The notes: a model not told the origin generated them from the letters alone. Positions 1 through 6,746 are shown, numbered from the stretch's first letter. The stretch is DNA of 14,914 nt from an uncultured Coriobacteriaceae bacterium (GCA_900544655.1 UQWE01000022.1:1-14914), one strand, 5' to 3'. Translations and numbers: made by a program.

Positions 1-1937
1 CCACCGCCGCCACCGCCTCCGCCTCCGCCGCCACCGCCGGAGAATCCACCGCCGCCACCGCCGCCGGAACTCGAGGAAGACGCAGCGAGAGCTGAGGTGC
101 TTACGTTGTGGGCGCTGCCGAAGTCCGTGGTAAGGCAGCCGGCGGGCCTATCGAGACCGGCATAGCCGTAGTCGTGGAGCCAGCAGTAGCTGTAGAAGTA
201 CGGGCTTGCGAGAACCTCGGGCGCTGCGACCTTGAGCTGCTCGATCACGCGGTCTGCCACGTCGAGGACGACGGCCATGACGAGCAGGCGGTCCCAAAGG
301 GAGACGTCGCGAGGCACCGCCTCGTTGAGCAACGTGAAGTCCTTGAGCCAGCGCTGGAGGGCCTCGAGCTTGCCCACAAGCGCCATGCCCTCGCGAGACA
401 TCGGCGCGAGCCTGGCGCACGTGATGATGCCGACCGTCATCGCCACGATAGAGAGCACAAGCACGGCAATGCCCGCCAAGATGGCGTCATCAGCCAAGAG
501 CACAACGCCGCAGGCCATGCCCCCCAGGCCAAACAGCACGGAGAAGATGGCAAGGGGAACACGGCCGGTCACCTCTTCGCCATTGAAGAAGCCTCGTTTC
601 TCCGCAGCCGCCTTGACCTCGTGCTCCCAGTCGCTCAGGGCCTCGCCATAGGCGGCGGGCGCCTTCTTGGCGGCGCGCTTGAAATCCGAGAAGCGCAGCG
701 TGGAATAGCCGGCGGCGGGAGCCGTGCTCATCTTGCGGTCCTTGCCGCGGGGCGCCACGACGTCAAACATGAGATGCATCGCGGCGTCATCGATAGGGTC
801 GTTCGCAACACGCGTGCTGCGGGTGATTCGATAGTCCTTCGCTCTGCCCTTGCTATCGCAGACGAGGTCAAGGCCGATGATGCCATCGTCCGTGAGCTTC
901 ATAAGCGTGGCGGTGAAGCATTCGCTCGGAACCTTGCCACCCTTCAGCAGCGCGCCGAGCACGGCGGGATGGTCTGCGGAGGGGACGTCGCGGAAGTACT
1001 CGTCCGGGAAGGCCTTCCTGCGCATGCGCTTATAACGCCTCGTCAGGAAGAGCGTCAGGCCTCCCGTCGCCACGATCGAGATGCCGCCCACGGTCCCAAT
1101 AATCGCAAGCCCGAGGCGGGCACGCTCGCGACGCTCGTTCGCCTCGTCCGCCCAGCGCTGCTCGTCACGCAGGATCGAAGACATGTGCTCGATGGAGCTG
1201 GGCACCATGCCCGTGAGCCACTCGACCGGGAAGGTCACGCGGGCCTCGGCGTGCTCGCTCGTTCCCACGCCGGGGATGGTGTAGACGATCTCGCTGCCAT
1301 CGAAGGCGAGCGAAGCGTCGAGCGGGCCATGGCCCCAGGCGCGGACGTTCTCCTCGGGGCGCACCGTCTCACCAGCGGGGACGGGGAGGTGGACGCGATA
1401 GGTGACGTTATCAGAGGGCACGTCCCAGCCGTCCGAGACGAGCTTCCAGTAGAGCTCGCCCGTATCGGCCCAGGCGTTGACCACGTTGGTGACGGTGTAG
1501 GTGATGCGCACCGTGGCAGATTCGTCCTCGTGCGAGGAGAAGATCTTCACCTTGATCGCGCTGCCGCTATCCGTGAGCTGATAGGTGCCGTCAGCCCCCG
1601 AATCAGACTCGGTGAAACTGCCCAGCTCGGGAGAGGACAGGTCCTCCACCGCGATGTTGGTGATGCTCACGTCACCAGAGTTGGTGGTGGCAACGGGCCC
1701 GCGCTTCGAGAGGCTCCAGTAGACGCCGTGGAAAGACCCGTCGAAGTCGAAGGTTCGCTCCTCGGCAACCGTAATCGACCCGTCCGTGTTGACGGTTAGG
1801 TCCCCAACAACCTCGTCGATCGAATACTCGCGCGCCTGCGCCGGCGTGGGCGCGAGGACGAGGGCAAGTGCGAGAAGCGCGATGACGGGGACAAGCGCCC
1901 CGGCCATCCCGCGCCACCTCTTGCAAGACATAGCCAT
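1..1937 (-). CDS. DUF2207-family membrane protein, C-terminus cut by window edge
   Basis: The frame is open from the start to the window edge (645 codons plus 2 nt). A signal peptide (hydrophobic run LVPVIALLALALVLAPTPAQA, about residues 15-35) is followed by a beta-rich extracytoplasmic domain beginning YSIDEVVGDLTVN. A transmembrane segment lies near residue 290 (IIGTVGGISIVATGGLTLFL), then a cytoplasmic part, a pair of transmembrane segments, a region with the family-like motif LWDRLLVMAVVLDVADRVIEQL, and a Ser/Gly tail ending in long glycine runs. This order and the Gly-rich end are typical of DUF2207 proteins, whose function is unknown. The glycine codons explain the CCG/CCT/CCA-rich first 60 bases. 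Starts at 1937 and 1931 are both in frame behind GGGAG; 1937 has spacing 4 and 1931 spacing 10, so the start is uncertain by two codons. Family assignment is from recalled architecture, not a search. Confidence 0.85.
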   Translation of the reverse strand, partial: MAMSCKRWRGMAGALVPVIALLALALVLAPTPAQAREYSIDEVVGDLTVNTDGSITVAEERTFDFDGSFHGVYWSLSKRGPVATTNSGDVSITNIAVEDLSSPELGSFTESDSGADGTYQLTDSGSAIKVKIFSSHEDESATVRITYTVTNVVNAWADTGELYWKLVSDGWDVPSDNVTYRVHLPVPAGETVRPEENVRAWGHGPLDASLAFDGSEIVYTIPGVGTSEHAEARVTFPVEWLTGMVPSSIEHMSSILRDEQRWADEANERRERARLGLAIIGTVGGISIVATGGLTLFLTRRYKRMRRKAFPDEYFRDVPSADHPAVLGALLKGGKVPSECFTATLMKLTDDGIIGLDLVCDSKGRAKDYRITRSTRVANDPIDDAAMHLMFDVVAPRGKDRKMSTAPAAGYSTLRFSDFKRAAKKAPAAYGEALSDWEHEVKAAAEKRGFFNGEEVTGRVPLAIFSVLFGLGGMACGVVLLADDAILAGIAVLVLSIVAMTVGIITCARLAPMSREGMALVGKLEALQRWLKDFTLLNEAVPRDVSLWDRLLVMAVVLDVADRVIEQLKVAAPEVLASPYFYSYCWLHDYGYAGLDRPAGCLTTDFGSAHNVSTSALAASSSSSGGGGGGGFSGGGGGGGGGGGG

Positions 1938-1969
1938 GTGGCTCCCTTGAACGGGCCAGTGTTGGCCAC

Positions 1970-1996
1970 ATGGTACCCGATGGGGGGCGATGTCAG
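1970..1996 (-). promoter_or_regulatory. weak candidate promoter of the DUF2207 gene
   Basis: On the minus strand CTGACA (1991-1996) and TACCAT (1970-1975) are 15 bp apart, a little short for a sigma70-type promoter. They sit about 35 bp upstream of the coding start. This is the best match in the short gap between the tRNA-Ser terminator and the gene. Confidence 0.3.
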
Positions 1997-2021
1997 CCTG
2001 CGGGCGGGAACACGACGGCGC

Positions 2022-2059
2022 AAAAGAAAAGCCCCGCGGGGATGAATCCCTGCGGGGCT
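2022..2059 (-). terminator. Rho-independent terminator of tRNA-Ser
   Basis: On the minus strand a GC-rich stem, AGCCCCGC pairing with GCGGGGCT and continued by GGG/CCC around an ATTCAT loop, runs straight into TTTTCTTTT. It begins 9 bases past the CCA end of the tRNA. Confidence 0.9.
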
Positions 2060-2067
2060 GCGCGTTC

Positions 2068-2158
2068 TGGCGGAGAGCTGGGGATTCGAACCCCAGATAC
2101 CCTTGGGGGGTATACTCGCTTAGCAGGCGAGCACCTTCGGCCTCTCGGTCAGCTCTCC
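2068..2158 (-). tRNA. tRNA-Ser(GCU)
   Basis: Minus-strand cloverleaf with acceptor arms GGAGAGC and GCTCTCC, anticodon stem CTCGC/GCGAG with loop CTGCTAA (anticodon GCT), a long variable arm TATACCC...GGGTATC typical of serine tRNAs, and a T-arm CTGGGGTTCGAATCCCCAG. The CCA end is encoded. It reads AGC and AGU codons. It has its own promoter and terminator, so it is a stand-alone unit. Confidence 0.97.
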
Positions 2159-2175
2159 GTAAAAGGTGCTAGAGA

Positions 2176-2203
2176 ATCATACCTCACACCGGCAAAACTG
2201 CAA
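2176..2203 (-). promoter_or_regulatory. promoter of tRNA-Ser
   Basis: On the minus strand TTGCAG (2198-2203) and TATGAT (2176-2181) are 16 bp apart, and the -10 lies about 18 bp before the mature tRNA. The -35 begins only 8 bases past the gluQ stop codon, so the promoter fills the short gap between the two genes. Confidence 0.8.
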
Positions 2204-2211
2204 GGGTTTCC

Positions 2212-3234
2212 TCACACGAAAGACAAGAAGCCTTCGTCCACCACGATATCCTCGCGATGATTGGCGACCATCTCCCACGAAAAACGGGGCACGAGGGCAT
2301 CCGCAGTCAGGGTCTCCCCCACCTCGGCAAGGCCCAAACAGCTCGCGATGGCACCAATCAGAGGAGCGGGGGTCTCGAAGCACTCGCGAAGCGCACCCAG
2401 GTCGAGATCTCGCTCGCGTTTGGAGAGGCGGCGGCCATCCGACGCCACGAGCAGCGGCACGTGGCCATACTCCGGATTGCCGTAGCCCAGCAGACGCTGG
2501 AGATACATCTGACGAGGTGTGGAACCCAACAGGTCACGCCCGCGGACCACCTGCGTGACGCCCATCTCCGCGTCATCGACCACCACGGCAAGCTGATAGG
2601 CGACCACGCCGTCGCTCCTACGCACGAGGAAATCCCCGCACTCGCACGCCAGCACCTCGCGCTGCTCCCCATAGGCAAGGTCACAAAATCCGATGACGCC
2701 GGCGGGGTCGTCTACATCGGGCACGCGCAGGCGCGTCGCCGGGGGACGCACCGCAGCTCGCGCCGCAACTTCATCGGGAGAGAGGCCGCGACACGTACCG
2801 GCATAGACGTAGGTGCCGTCGCTCGCATGGGGCGCCGTCGCCGCATGGAGCTCGCTGCGAGTGCAGAAGCACGGATACGTGAGTCGCAGTCCCCTCGAAC
2901 CGGCTTCTATGCCACTCCCACCGAGACGGTCTATCGCGGCGGCATAAATCTCCGCGCGCTCGCTCTGCCAGAAGGGGCCCTCGTCCCAGTCAAGGCCAAG
3001 CCAGTTCAGGTCATCCATGATGAGCCGGGCGGCCTCACGGCTCTGGGCGCGAGGGTCGAGGTCCTCGATGCGGAGGACCATACGCCCGCCCGCAGAGCGA
3101 GCCGACAGCCACGCCAAGAGGCATGACGCAACGTTTCCCAGATGCATACGTCCGGACGGCGTGGGCGCAAAACGCCCGACGACGCGTTTGGGCGCCGTCG
3201 GGCGTGCGGTGTTGGTGTCATGAGCGATATTCAT
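2212..3234 (-). CDS. gluQ: glutamyl-Q tRNA(Asp) synthetase
   Basis: A 340-residue, class I synthetase-like protein matching GluQRS (YadB), which attaches glutamate to the queuosine base at position 34 of tRNA-Asp. The adenylate-binding HIGH-type motif is in RFAPTPSGRMHLGN (21-34), IEDLD lies at 56-60, and the KMSKS-like loop is RRLSKRERD (268-276). C122, C124, Y144 and C148 match the zinc ligands of GluQRS (CFC...Y...C). The anticodon-binding domain of true GluRS is absent, which at this length separates it from gltX. The ATG at 3234 has only a poor ribosome binding site (GAGCGG); no better start lies before the conserved RFAP motif. It reads in the same direction as the ferritin gene, 75 bp behind it. 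Its presence implies that the host makes or salvages queuosine. Confidence 0.92.
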   Translation of the reverse strand: MNIAHDTNTARPTAPKRVVGRFAPTPSGRMHLGNVASCLLAWLSARSAGGRMVLRIEDLDPRAQSREAARLIMDDLNWLGLDWDEGPFWQSERAEIYAAAIDRLGGSGIEAGSRGLRLTYPCFCTRSELHAATAPHASDGTYVYAGTCRGLSPDEVAARAAVRPPATRLRVPDVDDPAGVIGFCDLAYGEQREVLACECGDFLVRRSDGVVAYQLAVVVDDAEMGVTQVVRGRDLLGSTPRQMYLQRLLGYGNPEYGHVPLLVASDGRRLSKRERDLDLGALRECFETPAPLIGAIASCLGLAEVGETLTADALVPRFSWEMVANHREDIVVDEGFLSFV

Positions 3235-3309
3235 GCCGCTCAGTATGGCACATGCGGAGTGGGCTCCGTGGCACGGCGCCCGAGCGGCACGAGGTACTGA
3301 CCGCAGAGA

Positions 3310-3828
3310 CTACATCGGCAGCGTGGTCTGCGCGATATAGGTGCGCGTAGCGTACTCGCGATCAAGGTCGTACAGGCCCTTGGGGTCAGTGCCGAAGAGC
3401 TTCATGTTACTGATCATGTCGCGCGCGTTGGCCTCTTCCTCGCCCTGCTCCTTCACGAACCAGTCGAGCATCTGCATGGCGCGAATATCATGGGCCTCCT
3501 GGGCGACCTCGTAGCAGTGGTGGATGAGGCTCGTGACGTACTCCTCGTGCTCGAGGCCGGCCTCGAGGGGCTCAAGATCGTTGGCGAAGGCCATGTCGGG
3601 CTTGTCGATGGCCTCCATCGTGGGCTTGTAGTCATTGTCGAGCAGGTAGCGACGGAGAGCCTTGACGTGGTCCGTCTCCTCCTGGACCTGGACCATGTAC
3701 CAGTTGGCAAAGCCCTTGAGACCACGGTCCTCATAGTAGTCAGCAAAGGTGAGGTAGAGATAGGCGCTGTAGAGCTCCTTGTTGATCTGGTTCTCGAGTA
3801 CCTTGGCGACGTTCTCGTTGATGGCCAT
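3310..3828 (-). CDS. ftnA: bacterial ferritin (FtnA type), ferroxidase
   Basis: A 172-residue four-helix protein that oxidises Fe(II) and stores iron as a mineral core in a 24-subunit cytoplasmic shell. By position against E. coli FtnA (offset +1) the ferroxidase ligands are all present: E18, E51, H54 (in EETDH), E95, Q128 and E131. The third-site residues E50, E127 and E130 are also kept, so it should be active and is not the haem-binding bacterioferritin. The start at 3828 (MAINENVAKVLENQ) is preceded by AAGGAAG at good spacing; upstream in-frame codons lack family similarity. About 230 bp of AT-richer DNA separates it from the divergent tRNA-Arg promoter. I could not define a clear promoter or iron box there. 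No T-rich terminator follows, so read-through into gluQ is possible. Confidence 0.95.
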   Translation of the reverse strand: MAINENVAKVLENQINKELYSAYLYLTFADYYEDRGLKGFANWYMVQVQEETDHVKALRRYLLDNDYKPTMEAIDKPDMAFANDLEPLEAGLEHEEYVTSLIHHCYEVAQEAHDIRAMQMLDWFVKEQGEEEANARDMISNMKLFGTDPKGLYDLDREYATRTYIAQTTLPM

Positions 3829-4056
3829 AACGTCTTCCTTCCAACGTATTGAACAGACTGTTGTTCCGATAGCATGCATACCCAAATGCCCGTGCGTCAT
3901 GCTCGCCATACGAGATTCCCAACAAAGAAGAGCCCCTGCAGGCGCTAAGACACGCGTCTTCCGTTCTCCCCCCAAGATCAGCCATTGGTGTCTGATTGGA
4001 AAACCCCCGTTCAAGGACGTTGCTCAAAAAATTTTTACTGAATTTCGAAAAAGTAC

Positions 4057-4088
4057 TTGACGAAGGGTGGGTCGAATGCGAGTATATC
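4057..4088 (+). promoter_or_regulatory. promoter of tRNA-Arg
   Basis: TTGACG (4057-4062) is a strong -35 behind an AT-rich stretch (4026-4056, A and T tracts) that could act as an UP element. The -10 is less certain: GAGTAT (4080-4085) gives 17 bp spacing and TATATC (4083-4088) gives 20 bp. The mature tRNA begins at 4099. Confidence 0.65.
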
Positions 4089-4098
4089 TAACTGCGCT

Positions 4099-4175
4099 GC
4101 GGCATTAGCTCAGCTGGATAGAGCGTTTGACTACGAATCAAAAGGTCATAGGTTCGAATCCTATATGCCGCACCA
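4099..4175 (+). tRNA. tRNA-Arg(ACG)
   Basis: Cloverleaf with perfect acceptor arms GCGGCAT/ATGCCGC, D-arm GCTC...GAGC, anticodon stem TTTGA/TCAAA with loop CTACGAA (anticodon ACG, expected to be edited to ICG), and T-arm ATAGG-TTCGAAT-CCTAT. The CCA is encoded (4173-4175). It reads CGU, CGC and CGA. Stand-alone unit with its own promoter and terminator. Confidence 0.97.
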
Positions 4176-4186
4176 TTAAATTGACG

Positions 4187-4220
4187 CAGGTGGTTGTCTT
4201 TGGACGGCCACCTGTTTTTT
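4187..4220 (+). terminator. Rho-independent terminator of tRNA-Arg
   Basis: The stem CAGGTGG (4187-4193) pairs with CCACCTG (4208-4214) and is followed directly by six T residues. Confidence 0.92.
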
Positions 4221-4304
4221 GTGTCGAGCCCAAGCCATTATCCATCTTGAATCGAGCCGAGGCGCCTTATCCCGAAGAGAATCGAACCCCCACCCCGAAT
4301 AGAG

Positions 4305-4344
4305 CCGAGCCTCCATGGCCTAGGAAAGCGTCAAGGGGGCTCGG
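4305..4344 (-). terminator. possible 3' hairpin behind the 139-residue ORF
   Basis: CCGAGCC (4305-4311) and GGCTCGG (4338-4344) are perfect 7-bp arms about 55 bp past the stop of the minus-strand gene at 4400. There is no T tract, so it may be an mRNA end-protecting hairpin. The rest of 4221-4399 holds no gene; GAATCGAGCCGAG and GAATAGAGCCGAG are an imperfect direct repeat there. Confidence 0.3.
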
Positions 4345-4399
4345 CCGGGCTACCAATCACGCCCGCGCACGGATCCAACAGGCAGCCCATCGCAAGCGG

Positions 4400-4819
4400 C
4401 TACTCGAATAAGGCGCCCATCAGCGCCTCATCGCCCTCGAAGCGAAATGCCGTTGCATCCGGACCAAACGCTCGATAGGCATAGGGCACCTTCGCCGCAT
4501 CAAGGATGTCGAGGAGATCCGAAAACTGCACCTCATCATCCGCAAAGAGCGCCGTAAGCAGCGCGGGCAGAGTTCTCTCGACGCTGGGGAGAGGACCAGC
4601 CAGCACCTCAATGAGCGCAGGCAGATTCTGGGCCGTCACGCACGCACAGCCGACGTGCCACGGCGCGTCATAGACGTCGAGCGTGGTATCGCCCTCCGTA
4701 CGGCAAACGACAAGCACCCCTTCCGGCCTCTCGACAAGGCCCATCTGGACCGTCTCCCGAGAAGAGCAACGCCTTGCCAGGACCGTGCATCCATCAGACG
4801 TGATCGTGATGTCGCGCAT
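4400..4819 (-). CDS. hypothetical protein, 139 residues, not recognised
   Basis: I do not recognise a family. The predicted protein starts MRDITITSDGCTVLARRCS and ends DEALMGALFE. It has no signal peptide or membrane segment and looks like a small soluble, acidic, alpha/beta protein. It has five cysteines (about C11, C18, C39, C58, C60), of which HVGCACV forms a close pair; a metal or redox role is possible but unsupported. Codon use is GC-rich like the neighbours, in favour of a real gene. The ATG at 4819 is chosen because GGGAG lies 5 bases before it; an in-frame ATG at 4831 has GAGGG too close to act. It stands alone between tRNA-Arg and hsp20, with a palindrome and candidate promoter upstream (4871-4905). 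Confidence 0.7.
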   Translation of the reverse strand: MRDITITSDGCTVLARRCSSRETVQMGLVERPEGVLVVCRTEGDTTLDVYDAPWHVGCACVTAQNLPALIEVLAGPLPSVERTLPALLTALFADDEVQFSDLLDILDAAKVPYAYRAFGPDATAFRFEGDEALMGALFE

Positions 4820-4889
4820 ACCATCTCCCATCCCTCGGCCTCTGATAGACAGAGGATACCGCCCCTATCTGACACTAAATCGAACTAAT

Positions 4890-4905
4890 GTTTGCTTACG
4901 CAAAC
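4890..4905. promoter_or_regulatory. 16-bp palindrome, candidate operator for the 139-residue ORF
   Basis: GTTTGC-TTAC-GCAAAC is a perfect 6-bp inverted repeat around 4 bases, about 70 bp upstream of the gene at 4819. On the minus strand TTGCGT inside it could serve as -35 for a TTTAGT-like -10 about 18 bp on, so a bound protein would block transcription. The hsp20 terminator lies about 35 bp to the right. Confidence 0.4.
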
Positions 4906-4940
4906 GCTCTACCTCGTGTTATCCATTCCAGATTAGTCAT

Positions 4941-4975
4941 AAAAAGAGGGGCCGCCGCCTAAGCGACAGCCCCTC
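4941..4975 (-). terminator. Rho-independent terminator of hsp20
   Basis: On the minus strand GAGGGGC (4969-4975) pairs with GCCCCTC (4946-4952) around a partly paired 16-base centre, and five T residues follow at once. It lies about 50 bp past the hsp20 stop. Confidence 0.88.
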
Positions 4976-5025
4976 CTCAAAAAATCGCACTCGCTACGTT
5001 GCGAATCTTGCGTGGCTGAGCCCAT

Positions 5026-5448
5026 CTAGTCGATGGAGACCTTGGTGACGTTGGCCTTCTCGTTCTGCTTCGGGACGTTGACGGTCAGGACGCCGTCGGC
5101 GAGCTTTGCGGACAAGCCGCTCGTAGCAGCATCCTTCAGGAAGACGCCGCGCGTGCAAGTGTACTCGCCGGTCTCACGCTGCAGATAGTTCTTTGCCTTC
5201 TGCTCGTCAGAGTCCTTCTTATCAACCGTGATGGAAAGACGACCCTCGTTGAGCTCGACATCGATCTGATCGCGCGTGACGCCAGGAACGTGAGCGCTGA
5301 CCACATAGGCATCGCCAGCATCCTCGACATCCATCTTGAAGTCTACCGCCGCAGTGGCCGGAGCGAGGAAGTTGTCGAAGACGTCATCGAACGGGAATGC
5401 CACACGCGCGAAACGGTTGTAACGATCATACGGAATCATGCTTGCCAT
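5026..5448 (-). CDS. hsp20: small heat-shock protein, Hsp20/alpha-crystallin family
   Basis: A 140-residue ATP-independent holdase that binds unfolding proteins in the cytoplasm until DnaK and ClpB can refold them. After an N-terminal arm (MASMIPYDRYNRFARVAFPFDDVFDNF) comes the alpha-crystallin domain (about 35-130) with DFKMDVEDAGDAYVVSAHVPG, LSITVDKK and the signature AKLADGVLTVNVPK. The C-terminal tail ends in VSI, which fits the I/V-x-I anchoring motif. The ATG at 5448 has the ribosome binding site AAAGGAG 8 bases upstream; longer in-frame forms have no family similarity. It is monocistronic, with a clear terminator. Upstream there is a degraded copy of the inverted repeat found before dnaK and clpB, so joint heat-shock control is likely. 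Confidence 0.95.
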   Translation of the reverse strand: MASMIPYDRYNRFARVAFPFDDVFDNFLAPATAAVDFKMDVEDAGDAYVVSAHVPGVTRDQIDVELNEGRLSITVDKKDSDEQKAKNYLQRETGEYTCTRGVFLKDAATSGLSAKLADGVLTVNVPKQNEKANVTKVSID

Positions 5449-5452
5449 GGTT

Positions 5453-5469
5453 ACCACTCCTTTTGTGGT
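5453..5469 (-). promoter_or_regulatory. small hairpin around the hsp20 ribosome binding site
   Basis: In the minus-strand mRNA ACCAC and GTGGU form a perfect 5-bp stem whose 7-base loop AAAAGGA carries most of the Shine-Dalgarno sequence. It ends about 5 bases before the start codon. A second perfect stem, GGGCAC/GTGCCC, lies just upstream (5474-5497). Possible RNA thermometer, but short stems also arise by chance. Confidence 0.35.
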
Positions 5470-5550
5470 TGTGGGCACCTCGCATTGCCTGTGCCCCTTG
5501 TGTCGCTGGTATATGTTCCCGCGGTTCGGGGTTCTAAACACAACAATGCA

Positions 5551-5604
5551 AGATTTCTTAGTCTTTTTTGCTAATAAAATCTAAGTCTGTCTATATAAGG
5601 TCTC
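5551..5604 (-). promoter_or_regulatory. candidate heat-shock operator of hsp20 (degenerate copy)
   Basis: AAATCTAAGT (5577-5586) is identical to the left half of the dnaK and clpB repeats. At the same 13-bp spacing the right half is degraded to AAGGTCTC (5597-5604, 5 of 8 matching TAGATTTC). A good right-type half, AGATTTCTTAG, lies on the other side at 5551-5561. The gene-proximal edge is 129 bp from the hsp20 start. The region is strikingly AT-rich against its surroundings and must include the promoter, but I cannot fix -35 and -10. Confidence 0.55.
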
Positions 5605-5742
5605 ACAAGCGAACAAGAGCCCGCGCAAGCTTCCGTCGCTCCGCCGCCCTCCCCTCCCCGCTCCAACGCCACGCCCGCGCGGAGCATTCGCGTCGAGACG
5701 TACGAACGGCACTATCCCAGCATGGGTAAAGGTCATGAGAAA

Positions 5743-5773
5743 TTGAGCCATACCAACCCTGAGGGGGTACACT
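5743..5773 (+). promoter_or_regulatory. candidate promoter of the tail-anchored protein gene
   Basis: TTGAGC (5743-5748) and TACACT (5768-5773) are 19 bp apart, somewhat wide, and end 36 bp before the start codon at 5810. Confidence 0.4.
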
Positions 5774-5809
5774 CACAGGGACTGAGACATGCTCCAAAAG
5801 GGGACTGGA

Positions 5810-6280
5810 ATGACGAACGATCAAGACCGCAATTCCACGGATGAAATCGACGCCATGGACGTCGAGGCACAGGAGCCCTCTGGGGAGGGCCAAGAGGAGC
5901 GTCCCGCATATCCGCAGGAGTCTTTTGAGCGAGATAGCGAGGGGCGTCCCGCGTACGTGCGTCAACCCACGCCTCATCGCCGCCAGCCGCCCGTGAATGA
6001 CCTCCAGGCGGACGAGGCCTACGAGAACAACTACTCCTTCGACTCAAGCTACACGCTCAAGAATCGCGTCACGTCCTCGAGGGGCGTCTATCGCCACTCC
6101 CGCTCCCAGCAGGAGAAGGTGCGCCAGGAGCTCAAGTACGGCCAGTATCTCTCCGTCCCAAAAGGCAACCGCGAGATCTTCGGCTCGCATGAAAAAGAGC
6201 AGAAGCGCCGCATCGCGATCATCGGCATCGCCGTGATCGCCGTCATCGCCATCCTGCTCATCGTCCTCTGGCCCAAGTAG
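5810..6280 (+). CDS. tail-anchored, mostly disordered protein of unknown function
   Basis: A 156-residue protein, not assigned to a family. Residues 1-70 are acidic, rich in D, E, P and Q, and look disordered; (E/G)RPAY occurs twice (about 30-34 and 46-49). A basic, Tyr-rich stretch (80-135) leads to KRR and one hydrophobic segment (IAIIGIAVIAVIAILLIVLW, about 135-154), after which only PK remains. With no signal peptide this is the layout of a tail-anchored membrane protein facing the cytoplasm. The ATG at 5810 is preferred because AAGGGG lies 6 bases upstream; an in-frame ATG at 5789 has a weaker site. It is the only protein gene on the plus strand between the tRNA-Arg and the ferredoxin gene, divergent from hsp20. 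Confidence 0.8.
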   Translation: MTNDQDRNSTDEIDAMDVEAQEPSGEGQEERPAYPQESFERDSEGRPAYVRQPTPHRRQPPVNDLQADEAYENNYSFDSSYTLKNRVTSSRGVYRHSRSQQEKVRQELKYGQYLSVPKGNREIFGSHEKEQKRRIAIIGIAVIAVIAILLIVLWPK

Positions 6281-6389
6281 GGCACCGCGGCACACGGGGC
6301 GAGAGGCCCGGAGGCGTAGGCTCTACGCTCAGAAGACGTTGAGCCCCCACCAAAGCCCCTTTTCGGCTCGCCCCGCCCACAGAATGCAA

Positions 6390-6430
6390 AGAGCCCGCCG
6401 GCCGGCGCACAAACCGGTCTGACGGGCTCT
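6390..6430. terminator. shared hairpin terminator between convergent genes
   Basis: AGAGCCCG (6390-6397) and CGGGCTCT (6423-6430) form a perfect 8-bp stem with further GC pairing inside (CCGG/CCGG). T runs are short on both sides (CTCTTT on the minus strand, CTCTCTT on the plus strand). It lies between the plus-strand gene ending at 6280 and the clpB unit, so it may stop both. The rest of 6281-6551 shows no gene; GGGGCGAG (6297-6304) and CTCGCCCC (6367-6374) are a long-range inverted repeat. Confidence 0.55.
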
Positions 6431-6551
6431 CTTAAGCGTTACGGCTCTAATGGGCGCAGCGGCTGCGATGCCGCGGGGCGCGGGCGCACGGTGGGTGCGG
6501 AGCCGCGACGCGGGAGGTGATGTGCGCAGGGCTAGCGGGGATGCTTCCTCA

Positions 6552-6745
6552 CTACGACCACGGGTCGCGCTCGAAGAGGGGCTCAGGCGTCGGCCCGCGA
6601 TCCGAGAAGGGATCGTAGCCGTCGTCATCCTCGTTCTCCGCACGGAGGAAGGGATCAGTCTCGGGAGCCTTGCGCGCCTCAGGCTGCGCGGCGGGCACGC
6701 CCGCCTGCGACGTGGAAATCTCCATGGGCTCTTCCGGGGTTGGCA

Positions 6746-6746
<1 letters not shown>
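6552..6746 (-). CDS. small acidic Pro-rich ORF overlapping the clpB stop codon
   Basis: A 64-codon frame whose GTG start shares a base with the clpB stop (TAGTG), an arrangement typical of translational coupling. A second in-frame start, ATG at 6725, has GGAAGAG just before it and would give 57 residues (MEISTSQAGVPAAQ...). The product is acidic and proline-rich, probably disordered, with no cysteine, signal peptide or membrane segment. Its C-terminal half repeats DPF twice (TDPFLR, YDPFSDR) and ends in RDPWS. Codons are GC-rich at third positions like the neighbours. I do not recognise a family. Position suggests a role with ClpB, but that is inference, and a chance frame in GC-rich DNA is possible. 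Confidence 0.55.

Noticed and set aside
1..60. GCC/ACC/TCC triplet run that looks like a microsatellite
   Set aside because: It is read as glycine codons of the DUF2207 tail with varied third positions, so it is coding low complexity rather than a simple repeat.
108..1799. 563-codon open frame on the plus strand
   Set aside because: It lies opposite the DUF2207 gene, has no recognisable domain, and is full of Arg, His and Ala as expected from an antisense frame of GC-rich coding DNA. The minus frame shows a signal peptide, membrane helices and family motifs.
2257..3126. 289-codon plus-strand frame
   Set aside because: Antisense to gluQ, whose synthetase motifs are complete on the minus strand.
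4127..4411. 94-codon plus-strand frame
   Set aside because: Begins inside tRNA-Arg and runs through its terminator.
5581..5977. Minus-strand frames of 63-124 codons upstream of hsp20
   Set aside because: They overlap the plus-strand tail-anchored protein and its promoter region, lack ribosome sites and show Arg/Pro-rich shadow composition.
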